In this document: positions 28,663 to 37,229 of the stretch, one piece after another
Numbering within the stretch: position 1 is the stretch's first letter
Layout of the letters: each line of letters begins with the position of its first letter
Assembly (NCBI RefSeq): GCF_000576595.1
Contig: NZ_AWSA01000016.1
Span: forward strand, 33,754-97,753
Direction: 5' to 3'
Origin: Intrasporangium oryzae NRRL B-24470
GTDB taxonomy: Bacteria > Actinomycetota > Actinomycetes > Actinomycetales > Dermatophilaceae
Length of the DNA: 64,000 nucleotides
Position numbers and translations under genes: made by a program
Notes under the pieces: generated by a model
Told to the model about the DNA's origin: nothing
What the model saw: only the letters and a program-made list of their open reading frames with translations
The model's database searches: none

Positions 28663-30204
28663 TCAGATGTCGCGGAAGACCTCGATGGTCGCGCCGAGGG
28701 AGTTGAGCCGCTCGGCGAGGTCCTCGTAGCCACGGTTGATGACGTAGACGTTGCGCAGCACCGATGTCCCCGGCGCGGCGAGCATCGCGAGCAGGACAAC
28801 GACGCCGGGGCGCAGTGCCGGCGGACAGACGACCTCGGCCGCCCGCCACTTCGTCGGTCCCTCGACGATGACCCGGTGGGGGTCGAGCAGCTGGACGCGG
28901 GCGCCGACCTTGGTCAGCTCGGTGAGGTAGATCGCACGGTTCTCGTAGACCCAGTCGTGGATCATCGTGCTGCCCTGAGCAACGGCTCCGATGAGCGCGA
29001 AGAACGGCAGGTTGTCGATGTTGAGGCCCGGGAAGGGCATCGGGTGGATCTTGTCTGTTGGCGCGTGCAGCGGCCCGGGGATCGTCGTGAGGTCGACGAG
29101 ACGGGTCTTGCCGTTGGCCGAGGTGTACTCCGGCGTGAGGTCGTACTTCATCCCCATGCCGTCGAGGGTCGCCAGCTCGATCTCGATGAACTCGATCGGG
29201 ACGCGGCGGATCGTGATCGCCGAGTCGGTCACGACGGCGGCCGCGATGAGGCTCATCGCCTCGATCGGGTCCTCGCTGGGGGAGTACTCGACGTCGACGT
29301 CGATCTCGCCACGACCGTGGACGGTCAGGGTCGTGGTGCCGATGCCCTCGATCCGCACACCGAGCTTCTCGAGGAAGAAGCAGAGGTCCTGGACCATGTA
29401 GTTGGGGCTCGCGTTGCGGATGACCGTCGTGCCCTGGTGGCGCGCGGCGGCCATGAGGACGTTCTCGGTGACGGTGTCGCCGCGCTCGGTCAGGACGATC
29501 GCGCGGGTCGGGTTGACCGAGCGGTCCGAGTGCGCCTCGTAGAAGCCGTGGGTCGCGGTGACCTCGAGGCCGAACGAGCGCAGCGCGGCGAGGTGCGGCT
29601 CGACGGTGCGCGTGCCGAGGTCGCAGCCCCCGGCATACGGCAGCCGGAACTCGCTGTAGTCGTGCAGCAGCGGGCCGAGGAACATGATCACGGTGCGCGT
29701 GCGGCGGGCGGCTGCGACGTCGATGTCGGCGAGGTTGAGCCGCGCCGGCGGGATGATCTCGAGGTCGCTGCTGTCGGGCAGCCAGCGGGTGCGGACGCCG
29801 ATCGAGGCGAGGACCTCGAGGATCCGGTTGACCTCCTCGATGCGGGCGAGGTTGCGCAACGTGGTGCGACCACGGTTGAGCAGGGACGCGCAGAGGAGCG
29901 CCACGGCCGCGTTCTTGGAGGTCTTGACCTCGATCGAGCCGCTCAGCTTCTGGCCGCCCACGATGCGCAGGTGCTGCGGGCCCGAGTGGCCGAGGGACAC
30001 GAACTCGGAGTCGAGCGCGTCGCCGATCTTGGCGAGCGTGTCGAGGCTGAGGTTCTGCTTGCCCTGCTCGATCCGTGCGACGGCGCTCTGGGACGTGCCG
30101 AGGAGCTCGGCGAGCTCGGCCTGTGTCATGCCCTTGTGGCGCCGGGCATCGCGGATGAGTCCGCCGATCCGGGTGAGGTAGGTCTGCGTCACGAACGACG
30201 ACAC
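28663..30204 (-). CDS. XRE helix-turn-helix fused to MurA-like UDP-GlcNAc enolpyruvyl transferase
   Basis: 513 residues. Residues about 8-62 are an XRE/Cro-type DNA-binding domain (LGTSQSAVARIEQGKQNLS), followed directly by a full-length EPSP-synthase fold of the MurA type: K97 in SKNAAV and the catalytic cysteine C194 in GGCDLGTR, the residue alkylated by fosfomycin in MurA. Both active-site residues are retained, so enzymatic activity is possible. GTG 30204 is chosen because an upstream ATG (30237) would lie beyond a palindrome that ends one base from this GTG; GTG 30192 is an alternative. A second, standard murA is expected elsewhere. Suggests a cell-wall-precursor sensor that regulates itself. 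Confidence 0.85.
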   Translation of the reverse strand: MSSFVTQTYLTRIGGLIRDARRHKGMTQAELAELLGTSQSAVARIEQGKQNLSLDTLAKIGDALDSEFVSLGHSGPQHLRIVGGQKLSGSIEVKTSKNAAVALLCASLLNRGRTTLRNLARIEEVNRILEVLASIGVRTRWLPDSSDLEIIPPARLNLADIDVAAARRTRTVIMFLGPLLHDYSEFRLPYAGGCDLGTRTVEPHLAALRSFGLEVTATHGFYEAHSDRSVNPTRAIVLTERGDTVTENVLMAAARHQGTTVIRNASPNYMVQDLCFFLEKLGVRIEGIGTTTLTVHGRGEIDVDVEYSPSEDPIEAMSLIAAAVVTDSAITIRRVPIEFIEIELATLDGMGMKYDLTPEYTSANGKTRLVDLTTIPGPLHAPTDKIHPMPFPGLNIDNLPFFALIGAVAQGSTMIHDWVYENRAIYLTELTKVGARVQLLDPHRVIVEGPTKWRAAEVVCPPALRPGVVVLLAMLAAPGTSVLRNVYVINRGYEDLAERLNSLGATIEVFRDI

Positions 30205-30222
30205 TAACTCATATATGAGATA
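30205..30222 (-). promoter_or_regulatory. palindromic operator adjoining the XRE-MurA start
   Basis: TATCTCATATATGAGTTA on the minus strand: a perfect 12-bp core CTCATATATGAG extended by near-symmetric flanks. It directly abuts the GTG start and contains a TATAT -10-like element, so the XRE domain of the gene product could repress its own promoter. It is one of the most AT-rich spots in the window. Confidence 0.7.
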
Positions 30223-30256
30223 TCCGCGAACCGCCACGCCGGGGTGTCGGTCCGGC

Positions 30257-31120
30257 TCAGGACACCCGCGCCAGCTCCGCGATGGGGGTCTGGGGGAGCC
30301 AGGGATGGTCGGCGTGTCCCGGTCCGGGGTCGGTGCCCAGGGGCACGTGCTCCATGGCGAGGGTCTGCCGGGCCAGCCTCGCGAGCGCCGGTCGGAACGG
30401 ACGGAGCACGGTGCCGAGCGCCCACACCGCGGCGGTGGGGATGTGGCCCGGCCGTTCGCCCGGGGGAGTCACGAGGGTCGCGAGCTCGGTGGGGCTGAGG
30501 TCCTCGCCCGCCACCTCGATGACGTGCCCCCGCAGCGACGGGTCCGTGGCCCCCCGCGCGACGGCGACGGCGACGTCGTCGACGGACACGAAGTTGACCG
30601 GGTTGCGGCCCGGACCCATCACCTTCGGGACCCCGGAGGCACCTGCCGTCGACCGGAAAAGGTCGAGCCACAGCTGCGCGAACGCACTGGCCCGGACGAT
30701 GGTCCAGTCGGGCTCGACGCCAAGGGAGCCCTCTCGCACCGCACGTTCGGCGGCGGCCTTCATCCGGAACAGCTCGATCGGGTGCTCGTCGGCCGCGCCG
30801 ACGATCGACACGAGCACCACGTCGGCTCCGGCCGAGCGGGCAGCGGCCACGAGTGCGCGCGTACCGTCGCGGTCCACCTGCGCCGGCGACTCGCCCGCGT
30901 CTGGCGCCATCCCGTGCATCGCCGCGATGACCACCTCCGAGCCGTCCACGGCGTCGGGCAGGCTGGTCGGGACGCGCACGTCGGCCGGCACGAACTCGGC
31001 GCCCGGGACCGGGGTGGAGGGGGTCGACCGAGCGACGACCCGCACCGACCGCCCGTCCGCCACGAGCCGCGCCGCGACCAGACGTCCGAGCCGTCCCGTC
31101 CCCCCGACGATGGTGATCAT
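30257..31120 (-). CDS. NAD(P)-binding NmrA-like/atypical SDR protein
   Basis: 287 residues. N-terminal dinucleotide motif IVGGTGRLGRLVA (GGxGxxG), then VVIAAMHG, VSIVGAADEHPIELFRMKAAAE and VNFVSVDDVA, the pattern of NmrA-like/atypical short-chain dehydrogenases acting as NAD(P)H-dependent reductases or sensors. ATG overlaps the stop of the SnoaL-like gene (ATGA), so the two form a coupled pair. Probably under the TetR regulator divergent from them. Confidence 0.88.
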   Translation of the reverse strand: MITIVGGTGRLGRLVAARLVADGRSVRVVARSTPSTPVPGAEFVPADVRVPTSLPDAVDGSEVVIAAMHGMAPDAGESPAQVDRDGTRALVAAARSAGADVVLVSIVGAADEHPIELFRMKAAAERAVREGSLGVEPDWTIVRASAFAQLWLDLFRSTAGASGVPKVMGPGRNPVNFVSVDDVAVAVARGATDPSLRGHVIEVAGEDLSPTELATLVTPPGERPGHIPTAAVWALGTVLRPFRPALARLARQTLAMEHVPLGTDPGPGHADHPWLPQTPIAELARVS

Positions 31121-31593
31121 GACGTTGCTCCACGTGTCGGGGCCGCCCCGGCGGCATCCCGCCCGAGCGTTCCAGCCATGGCGCGGACCACCGTGTCGAT
31201 GTCGGGGCCGCCGGGTTCCACCGGAGCCACGTAGATGTGGGCCCGCTGGATGCGGCCGTCGGCCACCTCGGCGATGAAGACCATCCGGCCGTCCAGGTCC
31301 ACCCCGTCCTGCCGGGTCCCTGCCTGGACGGCCTCGAGCCAGAAGCCTCCCTCGGTCACGCAGTGCTGCGTCACGTCGAGCCGGATGTCCGGTATCGCCG
31401 TGAAGAACGTCTCCCAGTTCCTGCGCACCTGGGCGGCCCCGGTGAAGGACCTCGCCGGGTGGACGGGGTCGGTCAGCTCGTAGTCCGCGGCGAAGCACTC
31501 GACAAGAGCATCGAGGTCGTGCGCGTTGGTCGCCGACACGAGCGTGTCGAGCACCTGCGCGGGAGTGCGGGTGTGAGGGGCCGTCGCGTACAT
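31117..31593 (-). CDS. SnoaL-like/NTF2-fold protein
   Basis: 158 residues. SnoaL-like polyketide-cyclase fold: VSATNAHDLDALVECFAADY, PARSFTGAAQVRRNWETFF, GRIQRAHIYV. Such proteins are small hydrolases, cyclases or ligand binders. ATG 31593 is preferred because GGAGGTGGG lies immediately upstream; a longer frame runs back into the operator region and is unlikely. First gene of a two-gene unit, divergent from tetR. Confidence 0.85.
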   Translation of the reverse strand: MYATAPHTRTPAQVLDTLVSATNAHDLDALVECFAADYELTDPVHPARSFTGAAQVRRNWETFFTAIPDIRLDVTQHCVTEGGFWLEAVQAGTRQDGVDLDGRMVFIAEVADGRIQRAHIYVAPVEPGGPDIDTVVRAMAGTLGRDAAGAAPTRGATS

Positions 31594-31608
31594 GGATCCC
31601 ACCTCCAA

Positions 31609-31632
31609 TTGGATACAGTTATCTGTATCTAA
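31609..31632. promoter_or_regulatory. TetR operator between divergent genes
   Basis: Inverted repeat GATACAG-TTAT-CTGTATC (31612-31629), with TT/AA flanks extending the symmetry to 24 bp. It lies between the SnoaL-like gene and the TetR gene, 16 and 20 nt from their starts. A TetR dimer here would control both directions. Confidence 0.8.
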
Positions 31633-31648
31633 TGAAAGGGTGCGCCTC

Positions 31649-32308
31649 ATGCCCTCCCGTGTCAACGGTTCCACCCACGGCCGCCACCCCCGGCGTCGTC
31701 GCTACGACGCCTCCGGCCGACGCGCTCGCGCAGCCGAGCGTCGCGACGCTGTCGTCACGGCGGCCCGTGAGCACTTCCTCGCCGACGGGTTCGTCGCGAC
31801 GACGGTCGCCGCCGTGGCCGCCGACGCCGGGGTCTCTGTCGAGAGCGTCTACAAATGGTTCGGCTCGAAGGCCGGGCTGCTCCGGGCGGTCTGGGACCGC
31901 TCGCTCGCAGGGTCGGGTCCGACGCACGCCGAACGTCGCAGCGACGCCGGGTCTCGCCGGGCCACCGACGGCGCCACCGTCATCCGGAACTGGGCGCGGC
32001 TCGCCGCCGAGGTCGGGGCCGTGGCAGACCCGGTCCTCCGCCTCGTCGAGAGCGCGGCCCATGTCGACCCCGAGGCGGCTCGACTGCGCGACGCGATCGA
32101 GCGAGAGCGCACCGCCCGGATGGCGCACAATGCGGCATACCTCGTCGAGGCTGGCTACCTGCGTGACGGGGTCACGCCCGAGCAGGCCCGCGACGTCCTG
32201 CTGCTCTACACGACGTTCTACGACCGGCTCGTGAAGCAGAGCGGGTGGACGCCCGAGCAGTTCAGCGCGTTCGTAGAGCGGGGACTGACGGCCCACCTGC
32301 TCCCGTGA
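31649..32308 (+). CDS. TetR/AcrR-family transcriptional regulator
   Basis: 219 residues. N-terminal helix-turn-helix at about 35-80 (VVTAAREHFLADGFVATTVAAVAADAGVSV-like region, then ESVYKWFGSKAGLLRAV), followed by an all-helical ligand-binding domain. The Arg/Pro-rich N-terminus (RHPRRRRYDASGRRARAAE) may add DNA contacts. AAAGGG lies 8 nt before ATG 31649. It is divergent from the SnoaL-like/NmrA-like pair with a palindrome between; a detoxification or stress role is typical but the ligand is unknown. Confidence 0.9.
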   Translation: MPSRVNGSTHGRHPRRRRYDASGRRARAAERRDAVVTAAREHFLADGFVATTVAAVAADAGVSVESVYKWFGSKAGLLRAVWDRSLAGSGPTHAERRSDAGSRRATDGATVIRNWARLAAEVGAVADPVLRLVESAAHVDPEAARLRDAIERERTARMAHNAAYLVEAGYLRDGVTPEQARDVLLLYTTFYDRLVKQSGWTPEQFSAFVERGLTAHLLP

Positions 32309-32346
32309 GGCCACGCGCCGGCCACCACCGAGGTCCCCGGACGCAC

Positions 32347-32408
32347 GGATGCCGCCGGGCTCGCCCCACGACCACGACCGGCGTGGTGGGGGAGCCCGGC
32401 GGCATCCG
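32347..32408. terminator. long terminator hairpin between tetR and fadB
   Basis: GGATGCCGCCGGGCTC pairs with GAGCCCGGCGGCATCC, with a continuing imperfect CCCCAC/GTGGTGGGG inner stem. It lies between two convergent genes and can serve both. Confidence 0.85.
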
Positions 32409-32429
32409 GGGCCTGAGCGACGTTCGCCG

Positions 32430-34589
32430 TCAGGCGGGGGCGTTCGCGACGCCGTTCGGCAGGAACCGCGACCCCGTGACGCGCTCGGCGACGCCGGTGC
32501 GGTCGAGGAGCGGGGTGATGCCGCCGTTCCAGAACTGGAAGCCGGCGCCGGTGATCATCGCGAGGTCGATGTCCATGGGCGCCTGGGCGACGCCCTCGTC
32601 GAGCATCCGACGGGCCTCGTCCGCGAGGACCGTGAGGACCCGCTCGCGGACCTGGGCGACGTCGAGGACGACCGGCTCCGCCGGCTCCTCGATGAGCTCG
32701 GCGACCTCGGGGTCGAGGACCGGTCGGCCCGAGCTGAGGTCGTAGAAGCCCGGCTTCTTCGCCGCGACGAGACGCTGGAGCGTCGGCGAGGCGTAGAAGC
32801 GGTCGGGGAACGCCCGCACGAGCGTCTCGCCGTTGTGCAGGGCGATGGCCGGTCCCACGAGGCCGATGAGGACGAACGGCGGCATCGGAGCGAGGCCGGC
32901 GAAGGCGCGGTCGACGACCTCGATCGGGGTGCCCTCGTCGAGGATCCGCGCCGCCTCGCCCATGAACCGCCCGAGAAGGCGGTTGACGATGAACGACGGA
33001 CGGTCGGCGGCGCGGATGCACGTCTTCTTGAGCGCCTTGCCGACCGCGAAGGCCGTGGCGAGCGTCGCGTCGTCGGTGCGCTCGCCCGGGATGATCTCGA
33101 GGAGCGGCATGACGGCGACCGGGTTGAAGAAGTGGAAGCCGACGACACGCTCCGGGTGCTCCAGCCTCGAGGCCATCTCGGCGATCGAGAGGCTCGACGT
33201 GTTCGTCGCGAGGACGCACTCGGGGGAGACGACCGCCTCGACCTCGGCGAAGACCTGCTGCTTGACGGACATCTCCTCGAAGACGGCCTCGATGACGAAG
33301 TCGGCGTCGGCGAAACCGACCTTCGACGTCGCGCCGGTGATGAGGGCTTTGTAGCGGTTCAGGCGGTCGGGGTTGAGCCGCCCCTTCGCGGCGAGCTTGT
33401 CGAGCTCGGCGTGGACGTAGCGGACGCCCTTCGCGACCCGCTCGTCGTCGATGTCGGTGAGGACGACGGGCACCTGGAGGCGCTGGACGAACAGCAGCGC
33501 GAGCTGGCTCGCCATGAGCCCCGCGCCGACGATGCCGACCTTCGTCACCGGCCGCGCGAGCGCCTGGTCGGGGGCCCCGGCCGGACGCTTGGCGCGCTTC
33601 TGGACGAGGTCGAACGCGTAGAGGCCGGCCCGGAGCTCGTCGCTCATGAGCAGGTCGGCGAGCGCCTCGTCCTCGGCGGCGAAGCCGTCCTCGCGCGACG
33701 CGGTCCGGGCGGCGGCGACGAGGTCGAGGGCGGCATACGGGCTGCGCGCCTGGCGGCCCGTCTTGACGTCGGCGAGCCCCTTCGCCTTGGCGACGGCGGT
33801 CGCCCAGAGGGTCTCGTCGCGGTCGACCACGGGACGGGTCACGGTCGTCTCGCCGGAGACGACCCTCGCGGCCCAGGCGATCGACTCCTCGAGGAAGTCG
33901 GCCGGCTCGAACAGCGCGTCGGCCATCCCGAGCTGGAAGGCCTCGACACCCTTCATCATGCGGTTCTGGCTGAGCGGGTTCTCGATGATGACCTTGAGGG
34001 CCTTCTCGACGCCGACGAGGTTGGGCAGCATCCAGCAGCCTCCCCACCCGGGCACGAGGCCGAGGAAGACCTCCGGCAGGGCGACGGCGGGGACCCCCGC
34101 GCTGATCGTGCGGTAGTCGGCCGACAGGGCGAGCTCGACGCCGCCGCCCATAGCGGCGCCGTTGACGAACGCGAACGTCGGGACCGGCAGGTCGGCGAAC
34201 GAGGCGAATGCCGCGTGCCCGGCTCGCGCGATCTCGATGGCCTGGTCTCGCGAGCCGATGAACGGCACCCCCGTCAGGTCGGCGCCGACCGCGAAGATGA
34301 ACGGCTTGCCCGTCACGGCCACTGCGGCGATCTCGCCGGCCTCGGCACGTTCGCGAAGGCGGGCGATCGTCGCGGTGAGCTGGGCGATCGACTGCGGTCC
34401 GAAGGTGTTGGGCTTGGTGTGGTCGTGGCCGTTGTCGAGCGTGACGAGGGCGAGGGTGCCCGCGCCGCCGGGGAGCGCGATGTCGCGGACGGGGGTGCGG
34501 GTCACGACCTCGGTCGCGAAGGCGCTCGTGCCGGGGTTCGTGCCGGGGTTCGTGCCGGTCGTCGTGCCGGTCGTCGTGGTTGAGGTCAC
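32430..34589 (-). CDS. fadB: fatty-acid oxidation complex alpha subunit (enoyl-CoA hydratase/3-hydroxyacyl-CoA dehydrogenase)
   Basis: 719 residues, trifunctional beta-oxidation enzyme. Enoyl-CoA hydratase domain at about 30-220 (AAVAVTGKPFIFAVGADL, then NGAAMGGGVELALSADYR and FLGLVPGWGGCWMLP), a linker, an NAD-binding 3-hydroxyacyl-CoA dehydrogenase domain from about 347 (KVGIVGAGLMASQLAL), catalytic His in FHFFNPV, and C-terminal helical dimer domains. The first ~25 residues include a Thr/Gly repeat (TGTNPGTNPGT). Start overlaps the fadA stop by 4 nt; forms a complex with FadA. Confidence 0.95.
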   Translation of the reverse strand: MTSTTTTGTTTGTNPGTNPGTSAFATEVVTRTPVRDIALPGGAGTLALVTLDNGHDHTKPNTFGPQSIAQLTATIARLRERAEAGEIAAVAVTGKPFIFAVGADLTGVPFIGSRDQAIEIARAGHAAFASFADLPVPTFAFVNGAAMGGGVELALSADYRTISAGVPAVALPEVFLGLVPGWGGCWMLPNLVGVEKALKVIIENPLSQNRMMKGVEAFQLGMADALFEPADFLEESIAWAARVVSGETTVTRPVVDRDETLWATAVAKAKGLADVKTGRQARSPYAALDLVAAARTASREDGFAAEDEALADLLMSDELRAGLYAFDLVQKRAKRPAGAPDQALARPVTKVGIVGAGLMASQLALLFVQRLQVPVVLTDIDDERVAKGVRYVHAELDKLAAKGRLNPDRLNRYKALITGATSKVGFADADFVIEAVFEEMSVKQQVFAEVEAVVSPECVLATNTSSLSIAEMASRLEHPERVVGFHFFNPVAVMPLLEIIPGERTDDATLATAFAVGKALKKTCIRAADRPSFIVNRLLGRFMGEAARILDEGTPIEVVDRAFAGLAPMPPFVLIGLVGPAIALHNGETLVRAFPDRFYASPTLQRLVAAKKPGFYDLSSGRPVLDPEVAELIEEPAEPVVLDVAQVRERVLTVLADEARRMLDEGVAQAPMDIDLAMITGAGFQFWNGGITPLLDRTGVAERVTGSRFLPNGVANAPA
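34531..34582. repeat. short 12-bp tandem repeats in the fadB N-terminus
   Basis: GTGCCGGGGTTC repeated twice, then GTGCCGGTCGTC twice, on the plus strand; encodes the TGTNPGTNPGT-like stretch at the FadB N-terminus. Probably a neutral length-variable tail. Confidence 0.75.
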
Positions 34590-35836
34590 TGGTCCGACTC
34601 CTTCACGGCGCCGGAGGCGGCCGTCTCGTGCGTGCGCTGGTAGTCAGGGTGGTTGGGGTTCTCCCAGATGACGGCGCCTCCCATGCCGATGCCGATGCAC
34701 ATGGCCGTGAGGCCGTAGCGGACCTCGGGGTGCTCCTCGAACTGGCGGGCGAGCTGGGTCATGAGTCGGACGCCCGAGCTCGCCAGGGGGTGCCCGACCG
34801 CGATCGCGCCGCCGTACTCGTTGACGCGCGGGTCGTCGTCGGCGATGCCGAAGTGGTCGAGGAAGGCGAGGACCTGCACGGCGAACGCCTCGTTGAGCTC
34901 GAAGAGGCCGATGTCCTCGATCGTGAGGCCGGCCTTGGCGAGGGCCTTCTCGGTGGCCGGGACGGGCCCGACGCCCATGACCTCCGGCTCGACGCCGACG
35001 AAGGAGTACGAGACCAGGCGCATGCGTACGGGAAGGCCGAGCTCGGCAGCCGCCTGCTCGGAGGCGAGCAGGCAGGCCGTCGCGCCGTCGTTGAGGCCGG
35101 CGGCGTTGCCCGCCGTGACGTTGCCGTGGGCGCGGAACGGGGTCTTGAGGGAGGCGAGGTCGTCGACCGTCGTGCCGGGCCGCGGCGGCTCGTCGACCGT
35201 CGCGAGGCCGTAGCCGAGCTCGGCGTGGCGGGTCGCGACGGGGACGAGGTCGCGCTGGATCTTGCCGGCCGCGTAGGCGCGCCCCAGCTTGTCCTGGCTC
35301 GCGACCGCGAAGGCGTCCGAGCGCGAGCGGGTGAGGTGCGGGAAGCGGTCGTGGAGGTTCTCGGCCGTCTTGCCCATGACGAGGGCGTCGGGGTCGACGA
35401 TCTTCTCGGCGAGGATCCGGGGGTTGGGGTCGACGCCCTCACCCATGGGGTGGCGGCCCATGTGTTCGACGCCGCCCGCGATGGCGACGTCGTAGGCGCC
35501 GAACGCGATGGACGAGGCCGTGGTCGTCACGGCGGTCATGGCGCCCGCGCACATCCGGTCGATCGAGTAGCCGGGCGTCGTGTTCGGCAGACCCGAGAGG
35601 AGCGCGGCCGTCCGGCCGAGGGTGAGCCCCTGGTCGCCGATCTGCGTCGTCGCCGCGATGGCGACCTCCTCCACGCGCTCCTTCGGCAGGTCCGGGTTGC
35701 GGCGAAGGAGCTCGCGGATGCACTTGATCACGAGGTCGTCGGCGCGGGTCTGGGCATACATGCCCTTCTCACCGGCCTTGCCGAACGGCGTGCGGACGCC
35801 GTCGACGAAGACGACCTCATTGAGCTGGCGGGGCAC
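34586..35836 (-). CDS. fadA: acetyl-CoA C-acyltransferase (3-ketoacyl-CoA thiolase)
   Basis: 416 residues; last step of beta-oxidation, thiolytic release of acetyl-CoA. Catalytic C96 in DRMCAGAMTA, His in AVGHPLASSG at about 350, and second active-site C380 in TAMCIGIGMGG. GTG start preceded by AGGAGG 4 nt away. First gene of the fadA-fadB operon, with a 4-nt overlap; 136 nt upstream separate it from the RNase D-like gene and hold its promoter. Confidence 0.96.
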   Translation of the reverse strand: MPRQLNEVVFVDGVRTPFGKAGEKGMYAQTRADDLVIKCIRELLRRNPDLPKERVEEVAIAATTQIGDQGLTLGRTAALLSGLPNTTPGYSIDRMCAGAMTAVTTTASSIAFGAYDVAIAGGVEHMGRHPMGEGVDPNPRILAEKIVDPDALVMGKTAENLHDRFPHLTRSRSDAFAVASQDKLGRAYAAGKIQRDLVPVATRHAELGYGLATVDEPPRPGTTVDDLASLKTPFRAHGNVTAGNAAGLNDGATACLLASEQAAAELGLPVRMRLVSYSFVGVEPEVMGVGPVPATEKALAKAGLTIEDIGLFELNEAFAVQVLAFLDHFGIADDDPRVNEYGGAIAVGHPLASSGVRLMTQLARQFEEHPEVRYGLTAMCIGIGMGGAVIWENPNHPDYQRTHETAASGAVKESDQ

Positions 35837-35972
35837 AGTGCCTCCTGGGTTCGATGCGGGTGGTTCGAGACGATCGGGAGGGGCGGCACGAGGCCGTCCG
35901 CGTCGATCCTACTTCCCGGTAACTTCGCCGCGAAGGGCCCTCTCCGTGACCGTCGTCACGCGCCGCATCGGC

Positions 35973-37229
35973 TCAGGAGCGCGGGTGCTCGCTGCAGGCG
36001 ACGGCGATGAGCGGGGCCGCGACCGTCGTCTGCCACCGGCGCGCACCCATCCCGATCAGGGCCTCGGCGATCTCGTCGGTCGTGGGCGCGGCGGGTCCCT
36101 CCCAGAGGAAGCGCCGGAGCAGGTCGGGCGTCAGGAGGTTCTCGACGGGGACGGCGAGCTCCTCGGACACCGCGCCGAGCAGCTCGCGGGCCCGCGTGAG
36201 GCGGGCCGCGGCCACCGGGTCACGGTCGGCCCAGGCCTTGGGCGGCGGCGGTCCCGTCGGGGGCAGGGTCAGCGGTGGGAGCTCGTCCTCGGGCAGGGCG
36301 AGCGCGTCAGCGAGCGCCTCGCGCAACGCCTCCTGGTTGCGCCGGATCGACCGGGCCAGCCGCGGGTCGGGGGACGAGAGCGTGCGGGGGATCGACTCGG
36401 ACCGTTGATGGGCCAGGGCGATCTCGGCGATCGCGGCATCGGGCAGGACCCTGCCGGGGGAGGTGTCGCGCTGGCGGGCGATCCGGTCGCGCAGCTGCCA
36501 CAGCTCGCGGACGACGGCGACACCGCGCCGGGTCCGGATCTTGTGTATGCCGGACGTGCGCCGCCACGGGTCGACCCGCGGCTCGGGGCCGGAGAACTCG
36601 AGCAGGGAGGCGAACTCCTCCTCCGCCCAGGCGGACTTGCCCTGCCGTGCGAGGTCGGCCGCCACCGCGTCGCGCAGGTCGCCGAGGACCTCGACGTCGA
36701 GGGCGGCATAGAGCAGCCACGGCTCGGGAAGCGGCCGGGCCGACCAGTCGACCGCGGAGTGCTCCTTGGCGAGCTGGAGCCCGAGGTAGTGCTCGACCAT
36801 CGCCCCGAGCCCGACCCGCGGGAGGCCGGCCAGCCGGCCGCCGAGCTCGGTGTCGAAGAGGGCCCGGGGGCGCAGGCCGACCTCGGCGAGGCACACGAGG
36901 TCCTGGGTCGCCGCGTGGAGGATCCACTCGGCGTCACCGATCGCCTCGCCGACGGGGGAGAGGTCGGGCACGGCGACGGGGTCGATGAGCCACGTGCCCG
37001 CGCCCTTCCGGCGCAGCTGCACCAGATAGGCCCGCTGGCCGTAGCGGTAGCCCGAGGCCCGCTCGGCGTCGATGGCGACCGGGCCGCTGCCGTTGGCGAC
37101 CGCCTCGGCGCACCGGAGCAGGACACGTTCGTCGACCACGACGTCGGGCACCCCGTCACGGGGGACCGTGAGGGGGACGAGCGGGGGAGTCTCAGCCGGC
37201 TCGTCCGGGGACGCCGGGACCGCCGTCAC
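35973..37229 (-). CDS. RNase D-like 3'-5' exonuclease with HRDC domain
   Basis: 418 residues. DEDD exonuclease motifs: AIDAERASGYRYGQRAYLVQ, ILHAATQDLVCL and YAALDVEVLGDL, at about 45-195; then an HRDC nucleic-acid-binding domain at about 215-300 (IARQRDTSPGRVLPDAAIAEIA-like core). Expected role: tRNA 3' maturation or RNA turnover. In exo I the usual DxE reads DAE. GTG start overlaps the DUF3000 stop by 4 nt, so the two are coupled. Confidence 0.92.
   Translation of the reverse strand: MTAVPASPDEPAETPPLVPLTVPRDGVPDVVVDERVLLRCAEAVANGSGPVAIDAERASGYRYGQRAYLVQLRRKGAGTWLIDPVAVPDLSPVGEAIGDAEWILHAATQDLVCLAEVGLRPRALFDTELGGRLAGLPRVGLGAMVEHYLGLQLAKEHSAVDWSARPLPEPWLLYAALDVEVLGDLRDAVAADLARQGKSAWAEEEFASLLEFSGPEPRVDPWRRTSGIHKIRTRRGVAVVRELWQLRDRIARQRDTSPGRVLPDAAIAEIALAHQRSESIPRTLSSPDPRLARSIRRNQEALREALADALALPEDELPPLTLPPTGPPPPKAWADRDPVAAARLTRARELLGAVSEELAVPVENLLTPDLLRRFLWEGPAAPTTDEIAEALIGMGARRWQTTVAAPLIAVACSEHPRS

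Noticed and set aside
30205..30237. ATG start for the XRE-MurA gene at 30237
   Set aside because: It would place the palindromic operator and likely -10 inside the coding region; GTG 30204 avoids this.
32349..34583. 744-codon plus-strand frame opposite fadB
   Set aside because: Low-complexity Glu/Arg/Asp/Val composition caused by high GC at third positions of fadB; no start signal or domain.
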